Assembly: GCA_949710005.1 (NCBI GenBank)
Contig: OX453282.1
Coordinates: forward strand, 20,363,225 to 20,427,224
DNA length: 64,000 nucleotides
Direction of reading: 5' to 3'
DNA from: Ricordea florida
Taxonomy: Eukaryota; Cnidaria; Anthozoa; Corallimorpharia; Ricordeidae
Below, piece after piece: positions 1-12,300 of the stretch (position 1 is its first letter; each line of letters opens with the position of its first letter). The translations under genes and the position numbers were made by a program. The notes beneath the pieces are model-generated. The model did not search any database. It was not told the DNA's origin and saw nothing but the letters and a program-made list of their open reading frames with translations.

Positions 1-118
1 GGGCAGTTCTTGAAAAGATCGGAACGTAATATGTCATCCTTAAACTTGCCTTTGTCAATTCCTTTAATCCGCCTATAAAATACTTGTTTGACACTGGGTG
101 CTAGTCTTCCCAAAATTT
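1..118 (-). mobile_element. LINE ORF2 scrap at window edge (duplicated copy)
   Basis: This stretch is nearly identical to 44777-44894, which is the 5'-truncated end of the minus-strand LINE fragment in gene B. In that copy the reverse strand encodes linker sequence between endonuclease and reverse transcriptase. The scrap here shows that the LINE was already in the intron before the segment was duplicated. The rest of the element must lie left of the window. Confidence 0.6.
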
Positions 119-248
119 CTATCGTTCTATGGGTTGATAGTCTATATATATATATACAAAGCCTTTAGGGCCTCAGTTTCCATTCTTAATTGTTCATTTC
201 ATTGTGATTCTAACAAATCAAATAAGTTTTTTTCTTTCTCTTTTGTAG

Positions 249-396
249 GTGTTCGACGGAAATTCCGGAAGAAATGATGTAGTAAAACATTCTCTTTCCA
301 CACCAGTACAAGCACAGTTCATTCGCTTTCAACCAACTGCAAGTTCAGGGCGCAAGGCACTGAGAGTGGAAGTATATGGCATACAAAAACCTAGAG
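249..396 (+). other. Gene A exon: second half of an F5/8 type C (discoidin) domain
   Basis: The exon encodes VFDGN at its start, then a strand ending FIRFQP, and closes with LRVEVYGI, the usual C-terminal strand of discoidin domains. It runs from phase 0 to phase 1 and has 148 bases, exactly like the matching gene B exons at 33617-33764 and 45025-45172. The partner exon for the first half must lie left of the window. Discoidin domains bind carbohydrate, phospholipid or protein ligands; the ligand here is unknown. Confidence 0.85.
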
Positions 397-3300
397 GTAA
401 ATCATACCGCGCTTTGCCGCTCACTATGACAGGAACTGTGAATATAAACTATTTTTAGGTGTGATGCAAATGCAAATTATGTATTGGAAATGTCTTCAAG
501 ATGTAATGGCTATCGTTTTATTATTACGAAAAAAGTTTCGCTTATGAACTCGCTCACTCATTATTGTTATTCCCCTTTCTGTTTCACTTCTCCTGGCGCT
601 ATTTTCACAATGAGTTATAAATCTCTGTTGTTGTTAGTCTCTTGATTTTGTGTGTATTGTTGATACTATTTCCTGGAGAATTCTCAATCTGTTTTGTCGT
701 TCATTTTCTAATTCTATCTGTATTGCTTTTTTTTATAAAACCATCTCACGAGATAGTGCCATTGAACCGCCAACTAAACCTGTTAGCAGAACCGTTCCAA
801 AAATTATTTGTTTTAGATCAAGGAGTGAAATACTGACTCAGATGTTTGCCCTGATGTAGCTCCTTCCCAGCCTCCTGACGGCTTCAGCGTTAATCCAGTG
901 AGTAGTACAAGTGTTCAAGCATCTTGGCAGTTACCACCAGAAAATGCCAGACATGGAACAATCACTGGGTTCAAACTTATCTACAGAGAGACAGGATCTT
1001 CATTACTAAATCAGTTGGTAATAAATGAACATACAACCCTCACAAAAGATATCAGTGGACTTGGTGCATACACAGAATATGAATTCCAAGTGCTTGCCTT
1101 TAGTTCTGCTGGTGATGGAAAAAGAAGTGAAGTGAAAACTGTAACAACACATGAGGATGGTAAGATGGCATTTTAGAAAACCATTTTCCATGGAAAACTA
1201 TTATCTAAATATCCATACGCTCTGCTTCAAAAAGGGCCTTAGGATGCGAAAATAGCTCATTACGTTCAACTTTTTCGATGTATCTCAGAGAAACAGCGAC
1301 AAAAAATAACTAATTCAGTATTAACTGACCCTGCTACCAACTTCACTGGGACGGTACTAAGATCTATGCCGGCGCTTTCAATTGCTCTCAGTTACTTTCG
1401 CATAAACCAGGACTAATATATTCACAGACACTTCCGATTTTTCTTCATACCAGGCCATCTTATATTGTCATATTGATCAGAATCAATAAAAAGCTGCCTT
1501 ACGGTAAACTAACACATGCTTATCATTTAACAACTGACATGTATTTTAGTACCAACTAGTCCTCCTACCAGCTTTAATGTTACTGTACTGAGTTCTACAA
1601 GTGTCCGTGCATCCTGGCAGTTACCATCTGAAGACTCGAGAAACGGTAACATCACTGGATTTACACTGTACTATAGGAAGAAAGACTCAGAAGTCCCAGA
1701 AACCGCAATAACCATCAATAGCGCCTCAACCCTCCAAAGAGATCTTACTAATCTAGGAAAATACACTGAATATGAATTCCAAGTGTTGGCCTTTACTTCT
1801 GTTGGCAATGGACCAAGGACTGCTGTTGTGACCAAGAGAACACAACAGGATGGTAACTATTTATAATACGCCTTTTTGCTGTTCATCTAGAGAAAAAATG
1901 CAATCATTTGCACTAAAAGTCAGACAATAATGCGAAAATACGTTCATTTGCGCCAAGCGGCATTAATTGCGCAAAATGCACTCTCAACAAGGATATCTGC
2001 ATAATTGTAAACATTCAATTAAATTTCAAGACTTTCATTTACGTCTTACGAAATTCAAACTCGAAAAAGCAACTTTTGTTTGCGCGCATTGTAAATTCAA
2101 TAACATAAAAAGAATATTCTTTTGCGTGATCGGGCATTTATTTTAGTGAACAATATATTCAATACAATTTTTAATCAAGGCTAAGCAGGCAATAGCATCA
2201 ATGAACAACCAGTACAGTTTTATTGATAATCATTAGCGCGCTTATACAAACATTATTCTTTACATATCCTATTACATACTACATATTAGATATCCTTGTT
2301 GAGTGTGCATTTCGCGCAATTGAGGGTCATTTGGCGCAAATGAACGTATTTTCGCATTATTTCCTGACTTTTAGTGCAGATGATTGCGTATTTTCCCTAA
2401 AGGAACAGCAAAAGGTGTACTGTGTTTTCCTTGGAAAGATAAATTTCTGTATCACTGAAGAGTGCTGATTTTGATTAGTCTGTGGCTTCTCTGTTGTGCA
2501 AGTCCAGTTATTTCCCGAATCTTTAAAACAAAAATACTCCTTTTCATGTTCTCGTTACTCAGAAACACCAAAACTAACCTAAAATCACTTTTAACACGTG
2601 GCTGCATACTTTTCAACATGAATCACTTTATGACAATGGTTTGTGGAAAATTAAGGCTCAAACTTTAGGGTCAGCGTCGTAGCTCAGCAAATCAAATTCC
2701 ATTGCTTTTATTTATGTTTTTCTAAAATATCATTTTTAGCTCGTGGAGCTTGAGCTCAAGAGCTGTTGTGATGGATGGGGGAATTGGGATGTCAGGCGTA
2801 AACAATAGAATTTTCGGAACTCACGTGATCTTTGCTTGTTCGGTTCGGGTTCGGAAACGTGCCGCAGGACCTGCCACTTAGCATTTTTAGCTCGTGGAGA
2901 GCTATCGGGATGGTCAGGGAATCAGGATGTCAAGCGTAAACAATAGAAAATATTCTATCGATTCTCGATCGTCTCAAGTTCAAGCTAACTAGACGCTCTC
3001 GGGAGCGTTCACACGGGCTACAGTTTATAATAAGGCTTCGAACAAGCGTGAATGTCAGTTTACGCCTAAGGTTTCTATATGTTGTATACTATATGGCTGT
3101 TTCCACGACCGCAAAAAACCTAACCAGACTGTATATCGCACCGTCATGTTTAAGCTGAGCGATTTTATCAGAAAGATTTCTAAGGTTTTACAGAAATTTC
3201 ATTGATAATTGAGTCTGTTTACTAATCGGATTAATGTTGACCAATCAGCTTTCTTGGTTCCCACAGTAGAAAAACAATTGTGAAACTTGATCGTGATTCC

Positions 3301-6300
3301 AAGTTATCGAAGGCGAAGAAGCGATATGTCGGGAAAAACAAAAATATTACTCCTCAATCGGATATACTATTCTTCCGATTTAGCCTTATTGGCCCTGTTC
3401 CCGCTAATGTCTTTTCACACGACCACGCAGGACCTGTGGTAGTAGCCCGAGTAATAAAATAGAACATAGAAATGAAATCGCAATTCAGTAAAGTGTATTG
3501 CGCGAAATTTGAAACCACTCTACACGCTTGATAATTTGCAAAATAAGATCCCTGACCCAACTTCGTACTCCACGAGCTCACCACAGGATGCCTTTGACTA
3601 GTAACTAAAGTTGGTCTTCCACTTGTGTTAGCTAGTGTGGGCGCTTTTAAAATTAAAACTTTTACCATAAATATTACTTTCGCCATAAACCAGGACCAAT
3701 GTAGTCACAAGTACATCATCTTTGTACAATCCGGGCAATTCAATATTAACAAATACTTACTCAGCAACCTTGGTACTTTGAGCAATCTGAGTGCCTCACC
3801 ATCTTGGGATATTTCATTGGGAAATCCTTGAGCAAGTTATTTTCGAGGAAATGGCCCGCGTCAGTTTTCGCTTTACAGCCGTTTTCGAGAGATGTGACAG
3901 TGGTAATCTCATTGGTACATACCAAAACAATTATTCTCTTTAATATCCGGTAAATCTTAGCTTTAGAAATATTCTGCCACTTCACCTGGATTTCAGAGAA
4001 GTGTTAAGTATCATGCGGATCGGAATCAATCAAGAATTGACATGTTCTTCGTCAAACCTACTTTAGAACCAAGTGGGCCTCCTACCAGCTTTACTGTGGC
4101 TGCACAGAGTTCTACAAGTGTCCGTGCATCCTGGCAGTTACCATCTGAGGACTCAAGAAACGGTATAATCACCGGATTCATTCTGTACTATAAGAATAAA
4201 GACTCAGCAGACCAAGGGACCACAGTAACCATTAATAGCAGCTCAACACTCCAAAGAGATGTTACGGGTTTAAGAAAATACACTGAATATGAATTCCAAG
4301 TGTTGGCCTTTACTTCTGTTGGCAATGGACCAAGGACTGCTGTTATCACTGAGAGAACACAGCAGGATGGTAACTATTTAAAATCCTATGTTTTCCTTGG
4401 AAAGATAAATTTCTGTATCACTGATGAGTGCTGATTTTGATTAGTCTGTAGTTTCTCTGTTGTGTAAGTCCAGTTACTAGGGAATAAGTTCAGCGAAGCC
4501 TTGACATTGTTTTCTTTATCTTTGCCTTGTTGTGGTTCCTTCGTCCTAAAGTACGTTTTCATTTTGCCCCATATGCAGCGCCGAACTTAAAGCCAACAGT
4601 GCAGGTGCTCAGGATATGGATGAACTGGTAAAATACTATTTTCAAAGGGGGGTTTTCCTACAACACGGTTTTGATATCTTTGGCCAAGTATCATAACTTC
4701 AGCAACGACTTTTTGATATGGGTTTAAAACGGAGAAATATTGAATACCAGTTTGTCAATAAATCGTTAGAAACTTAAATGGCCCCAGAAGTTCCAGAGCA
4801 TATCGTTTAATATGGCACTCCCTCAGGTTGAAAGGAATCCAAGTTCACCCAAGAGTTGTTCGGGAGATTTGCCGTGAGATCGACCCAATTGGTTGCAAAG
4901 AAAGAAGAGCGAAACGCCTGAAACGAAGACGGTATAGAGCCCTGGACCAAACTTTGTATCACATACCGACGGGTACGATAAACTAAAGCCTTATGGCCTC
5001 CCCATACATGGACGACGGATTCAGCAGCATAATAACTTGGCTAAAGGTTTCAAGCACAAATAACGACCCAGCTGTAGTTGCAGGGTTTTATCTTTAAAGC
5101 TGTAAAAACCGAAGGTGGCTGAGAACTGATAATAGTACAGAAAACACATGTGTCCGTCGTTCCTCAGATTTCTTTGCTACAAACTGATCACAGGTTGGCA
5201 GTTGACTGTTTTAATGACTACAACCTTCTTTTCTCGGATCGAAGGTAGCGGCACGTTTACGAGTTGTTGATTGCGGCGCTCTCGACACTCTCCCATATGA
5301 CACTAGACCTCACTGCACCGTTGATGTCAAGTTCGGTGCCACAGCTGGGACAAAATGAAACCGTACATTGGACCGAGGACGCACAACAAGTACAAAACAT
5401 GCTACAGTTGTTCACTTGCTGTACAACAAAAATGGTTTCTATTTAGAGGAAAATGCGAAACAAAGCGCGGGAAAAAAAATGTTGTCCAAGCCTCGCTGAA
5501 TTTGTTCCCCAGTCCTTTCCATCACTTTTTACTAGGTGCCGAGGGTTTCTTTTGTGTACTGAAAATATAAATTTGTGCACTGAGAAATAAACTTGTGCAC
5601 TAAAAATATATATTTGTGCACTGAAAGCATATATTTGTGTATTGCATATAGGGGCCTCCATACGTTTATGATTAAAGCACTGAAAAGGAAAAGGTTACAT
5701 ATGCAGTCTTGTATTATCTTAGTTTTTCGTTTACAATAATCATCATTATTAATATTAATATAATTCATAATTACAAATAAATAGTAATTATCAACCCTTT
5801 TTTTGAACCCATTTAATTCAGATATGTATTTTTTATACATTGAGACAATAAAGACCATTTATTATTATGACAGTTTAAAACTCCTGAATACCAAGTCCTA
5901 ATCGCAAATACTGGGCGTGTAAACGTAGCCAGTATTATCTCAAAATTTACGAATTTACATTTGGTAGGAATAAAATTGCGTAAAAGTAATAAAATAAACA
6001 TCTATCCTAATAATATCTGCTAAGTGCTAATAATGTGTTATCTCATTAGCGCCCCATGGGTGACCAAGTGGCTAACACATCACTTTGAATGTTTTAGCGA
6101 TGTGAAGGGTGTGGCTCAGGAAGGCTTTCTGCATTCTTCTGAGTACCTCTCGGTACTTATCTGAGCCCACTAACGTCTAGTCGTCTTCCTTCAAACTCCT
6201 TGAATAGCCATCTACAGCGTCAATGACGATGATAAACTGTCGAATCTTGAAAACTGGGTACTGTCTCTTGAGCTCCAGTCGCAAAGACGCGTACTTCTTT

Positions 6301-9300
6301 CTGCTTTCTGTTGTCCATCCAGGGACAGCCCATCTCTATCAGCATCATCGCCTTGTTTTCCCTGTCTAAAAACCTAACGTCAACTCTGCTGGCTCTTACT
6401 AGCAAATGCTTCTCGAAAACAAGCATATCCCAATACGCCGTCACGTTGTCGTCTTGGTACACCGGCTTGGGCTGGACTGGTGAATACCAAGGTGGAATCG
6501 CATCCGCCAGCTGATAGCCCCTAAGCATCTCAAAGAACAGAATTTTGGCCAAAATGCAGCCATATATTCTAAAACTTTGTCTTGCATTGATTATTGACTT
6601 GTTGTTAAAAGGTACTGGAGACAAAGATGAAACCTCCTCACCTGGTTCATCTAATATTGCTGTCGCTGTCGCTGTTCCACTTGTCTTACTGCTGTTGATC
6701 GCCATCATTGCTGTTGGAATTCTTTATGCAAGAAGGTAAATATGACTTCTCATGGAAAAAAGTACAATAACGGCTGCAGTAGGAACGGCAAAACACACGG
6801 CTAGTGAATGGATGACGTTGCATGCCGCTCCCACGGACGTAATTGACAGCTAAAAGGCTGCAGAAAAACTATCAACGGCAGAAGGTGAACGGATGATTAT
6901 TCTCCTCGTTATGGGCTCCTGTCCTCGTGAGGCTCTTAGACGCGCTAGTTGAGAGACACGTTTCGATCGGAGAAGGATTAAATTATGAAAGATTTCAGGA
7001 TGTCTGTGATAATATTGATCACGATCTATAACCATTTTTACCAAAGCTAAATAAATTTAGTTATAATCTGAGAAATAGTTAAAAATAACACGTTTAAGAC
7101 GAACAGAAAATGAGCAGCTCTTTAACAGCAATTGTACGTGGTGTTCCGAGCAGGTGTTCCGAGGTAAAGATCACATTTTATCATAGTTTTGTTATCTGAC
7201 TGTATACGTAAAGTTCTATTCAATTCAGCTATTGAGCTGTAATTTTAAAGCTTCCATAACCCGTCTCCAGTTTCTTTCTCTTTGTCTGGTCCGCAGTGTA
7301 TATTCACACTTTCTATCTATAGGAGACATCGAGAACCGAGGCGTGAAGACGACAGTGCATACAGGAACACTGTGTCAGTTGATAACTTGGGTCAAGATTC
7401 CCTTGACACCGATGCAAGTGCAGCCAATCCGGTTTATCAAAACACGAGCGACGTCCGGCTGGATGAAGGTACAGTGCCGACTGCATTTAACGTGTCCCTC
7501 AATACTACATGCTGGCATCGGGTATCGAGTTTCGAGGTTTGACTCGATACCCGATACTCGCAGGCACTGAGTATCAAGAATCGCGTACTCGCAGGCAGAA
7601 AGCGTCAAGTGACGAGCTGAGTTACTTGGATACTTTGACACTCACAGGCTTTGAATATAAAGTATCGCAGTAACACAAAATACACGCTGGCAGTTTGTAT
7701 TCTCTTAAGCATTAATACTCAATTCACCATATACTCGATGCTCGAAATTCTGAAGCATCAGGTATCGAGTATCGAGTTTACACTCAATACTCGCCAGCAC
7801 TGAGCGTAAAGCATTACATCAATGTTCAATACTTGACAATAGCATATTCACTCAATACTCAAAATTCCCCGGCATCGGGTGTCAAGTTTGTAATCGCTAA
7901 TCGATCATTGCCTTCATCGGGGTTCAGGTATCGAGTTTCCTTCAATTTTATTTGTTTTTAAAATACGTGTCACTTAATCAAACTAGGGGAAAACATTTAA
8001 CTTTTACAAACGTTTCCTAGCTGGTTTATTCTTTAAATATAAGAAAACTAGTATATGGAAATAATCGGCGTAAATGGAGTGAGGTTTGGTATTCTAATTA
8101 GGAATAATTACAATGTCAATTAATGTCAGTTTTGCTTACTTATTTTTCCAACTTGTTCCTCATTTTCCTTTCGTGTCCTGACCATTTTAAAGTGGTCACA
8201 ACATTATTTACAGGGCCACTTCCCTGTGGAACAGTCAACCTAAGAACACTCGGGATATGAGTTCTTTAGATTTCTTTGGAAAAAAATTATCAGCTGTGCT
8301 TTTCATACGTTTTTCTAAAGATAGCTGATGGTGGTCATATTACATTTTGTTCATTAAGCACACCTCATTACCGCCGCCTCATTAACTCAGTTAGTAGAGC
8401 GCCGACCAGTTGAGCGGGAGGTCATGAGTTCAAACCTTGGCCGTACCAACACTAAAAGTCTTAAAGTAACTGAGGAGAATGTGCTGGCTTTGTTAATGTC
8501 ACCTGCAAATGGTTAAACATTTTAGTCTACTCGGATAAGGACGAAAAACAGAAAACCCGTCCCACAGCACTGTTCTGGTGGGACGTTGAAGATCCCACAA
8601 CACTGTTCAAAACGAGTAGGGGACGTAGACCCCGGTGTTGTGGTCGACCTTTGTAAAGTTTGATTGTAATTGATTAATAAATAGAAGAATTGATGTGAAG
8701 CGCTTTTGAACATATCCATATGAAAAAGTGGGATATACAAATTCATTATCATTATCGTTGTAATGGTTTCTGAAAAACCATTAGTGGATGGAACCAATAA
8801 AGCTATTATTATTTTTATCATTATTTAGTTCTTACATCATGTAATTTGTTTTACTTCGGCATCATGCACATATAAAATTATGCCACTTAAAATACGAAAC
8901 TTACGTCTTCATATTAAGCGGCAGAAAAGAGCGGGAAAACCTTTTTTCCATCATTTTTACCTCATGGTATGTACTTCATACCATGAGGTATAGTGATTGA
9001 TGGATTTGTCACTCCATTCCCGTTAGACAATTAATTTATGCATTAAATCTGCATTAAATGTGAAATAAACAGGTTCTACCCTGGCTCCCCTACTAGGTTT
9101 GGTTTTGTCCACAAAGTCGTGCTATTGTTTTATGTTCACATATGTGGTGGGAGGGGGTGAGACAAAGCGGCAAAACATGTTTACAAAATGGCGTCAGTTT
9201 TGTCGAGCCCGACGGAAAGATTGTCAAGGCGGGTCAGTTTCTTTCCTTTTGCTCCATATTTGATCAAAATGCACCAACAGGAAATGTGTTCAAGAATAAG

Positions 9301-12300
9301 GAATGCTCGAGTGGAAAGAAATGGGTTTTAAAGTCTTAAACGTGACGATGTCTCCTATTTGGACGACGAGTAATCGATCAGTCGTAGCAAGAGTGCACAA
9401 AACGAACTATTCGAAATGAACGCTTTATTGTCTTGGGAAAGGACAGCACTTCATGGAATAATTACCACAGACCATGAGGTAGCTCGAAGGAGCCTTTGAT
9501 TGTTCTTATAATCGTTTTCCCGACATCTCATACTCCTAAAAAGCGAGAAAAAAATTCGGTGCCATATACACTTTAATTTCATTTACCTTTTTTTAGATGA
9601 AGACACAGATTATGGCGTATCCAGGGCTGTTCCTGTGGCTAATTTCGCTGACTACTACAAAAAGAAGACAAAGAACAGCGCTATACTACTGAGAGAAGAA
9701 TTTAAAGTAAGGCCACCTTTTGATTTAGACAGGAAACCAATTCTAACAAATATGTTACAAATATAATATGTTAATACGTTAAAGGTAATAATAATTTCAA
9801 GCATCTGAGCGGGCCGAATCTTAAATCCTCGAATTTGATTGGCTAATCACGCGTGAGTGACCGGTCCACATTTTAACGATACGGCCCTCGGGTCGGTTTT
9901 TGTTTCCGGCTGTAGCAATTTCATATCTCTTTTCTTGCTTTAAGGAAAAGAAAAAAGGGTCGTACTCAAGACCTCGGGCACAGTTTTTTTTTTCCATACG
10001 GACCTTCCGCCCGGTAAATAACATATATACATTCCAGGTAAAGAACAGAAAATGTAGGGAAAAAAGGTAAATTAAAAAAAAAATGAGAAAATGGTGGCTT
10101 GCATCTTATATCATGAAAAAAAGTGATCATTTCATGAGCCCAAATGCTGAGACAGAGATAGGGGCTTTCTTACATTTGGTTTTGTTATAGGTACATTACA
10201 AACTTAGCCTCACTGGATGTACAGTTGCAACTCTTTTACATAGAGTAAGGAACTTATGTCTTTGGTCTAATAACTGGTGAATTCTTATGACGCCTTAGTC
10301 GTGCCAGGATTTACAGATATATAGATAGTGATCCAAGTGAAAAGGAGAGACATAGTTTAACCCAAATTACAACTAAAACTTTATTTCTGTTACAGTTTAT
10401 CAATCTTATTGACATGTTGTATTTTCTGATATATCAGGCTGTTCCGGGAGGTTTGCAGTATTCGTGGAATGTTGGACAGAGACAAAAGCCCAAAAATCGC
10501 TACGCCAATATCGTTACATGTAAGTTTGTTATTTTTGTCATAACATACAGGAGCCGGATTCAATATTGTTTTTATTAACCAATGAAAATATTGTAGAGGC
10601 TAGGTTACAAGTTGTAATGGATAGGAGTCATGTGATTCGTTCGCACCTTTTTGATCCCTCGACCAATGCCCCTCGCGGTTGTTGTTTGTAAACTCGTGAA
10701 CTGGCCATCACAAATATTTCAGCTGGTATGGCCAAGCAGTGCTCGATTTCTCTTTCACGCGTCAGCGTCTTTTTGACCTTTAAACAAGATACACATGTTA
10801 CTGAGGAGGGAACGTCTCGGACCACTTCACAACCGAGATGGCCCCTACACTTACACACCATCCACGTTTTGATGCCGGATTAGCTGAGAATAACAGAGAT
10901 CAGGTGCAACCTGTTTTTGTGTTCTAAAACTAATTCAGTCTTGAAAAACTTAAAACAGTAATCGATAAGATTGTAATGAAAAAAAATATTGAAGTAAACG
11001 GATTTAACAGAGAAGCACTGAGTTAATAGTGCTCGTCTAATGCCAACAGATGACCATTCTCGTGTTGTCCTGGAGGAAATAGAAAATGAGCCAGACTCAG
11101 ACTACATCAATGCAAGCTACATCCCGGTAAGTAGTCTGTGAATACTTTCACTTTCAACGTAATATCTTCATTATTTCATTTACCATTCACTTTGACATTC
11201 AAATCCTAGCAGTATACAGGGTGTTTGTCCCATGAAGCTAGCTTATTTAATGGCCTTGCTCTCACGAGTATTCTATAGCTCACTGGTAGAGTCCGAACTA
11301 GTAATCGAAAAGTCGTAGGTATGACTCCTTTTAGGAAAACCGGGATTTCCTTTCCTGATTTTCCTGTTACAGTACTAAATAATACATCTTTCACGATGTA
11401 ATCCACTTTATCTTAATATGGAGAATTTGGCTTAAGATCGATCCCCTAACCGCGAAGCGATATACATATCTAACTTTTTCTCAACCGAATACTTGGAAAT
11501 GTATCAAAACTGCTAGAAGACGTTTTAAATTCATTAGTTCTTGGTACGAGAAGGTTAACTGGACAGACTAGCATGGTGTCCGATTTCCTCCTTAGACTTT
11601 TGATGAGAAGCCAAAGGGTTACATTGCAACTCAAGGTATTGTAACTTAATATTAAAATTCACCGTAAAAAATGAGTTTAACCTTGAGACACGGATACCAG
11701 CGACTACACATTAAATAATTTTATTATTTATTCAAAATATTTCACCGTTTCGGATTGGCCAAAATGCCCTGGCTAAAACCCGGAAAAAGAAATCCCATGC
11801 TATTATCCTACAATTGAGGTCAGTCGTAGTATAATAGCATGGATTTTTGGACACTTGACGTCACGGAACTTGCATATCTGAGAGACCAGAAAAATGGCGA
11901 AAGCAAGGTGCTCAACATTAAACAGGGAGATATCAGTAAGTTGCTAAGGACAGTTTTAACACGCAAAAATCAACTAAAGCGAGTATGCTAATTTTCAATA
12001 CCTAGCTGGAGGATACAAACATCTGAGATCCACAAACAGCTCAGGAATTGGAGTCGATCTTGAGGACATTTTACGCCGAAGTGAGAACAGAGAATGGAAA
12101 AATGCACGCGAAAAGCGCTGGAAATATTTTGCATGCATAATAAAACAATTATTGGATTCAGCTTCTGTGTGATATGAAGAATTATGCAGATCTCGTGGAA
12201 TGTAACACTCTCCTCGATCTGCATAATTCCAATAATTGTTAAATATTCCGTGTTCATTATTTACGTTTGACGACCATGCAATAAAAGCTCGTGTATCTCA

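Larger units (their letters stand above)
860..4369 (+). other. Gene A: three FN3 domains, one per exon
   Basis: Exons 860-1159, 1550-1852 and 4067-4369 each encode one fibronectin type III domain and each begins and ends in phase 1. The hallmarks are ASWQLP (B-strand tryptophan), ITGF followed by a YY or IY pair (C strand), and [11 protein letters not shown] (F strand with the core tyrosine). FN3-2 and FN3-3 are very close to each other and to gene B FN3-2 and FN3-3, which indicates exon-plus-intron tandem duplication. FN3-1 pairs with gene B FN3-1. Confidence 0.9.

Noticed and set aside
5443-5858. Minus-strand open frames with VHK repeats
   Set aside because: Simple imperfect repeat TTTGTGCACTGAAA; no family resemblance.
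6220-6708. A 162-codon minus-strand open frame overlapping the gene A membrane exon
   Set aside because: Only its middle part resembles a LINE protein. The portion over 6612-6708 is the antisense of the membrane exon, so it is not one host gene.
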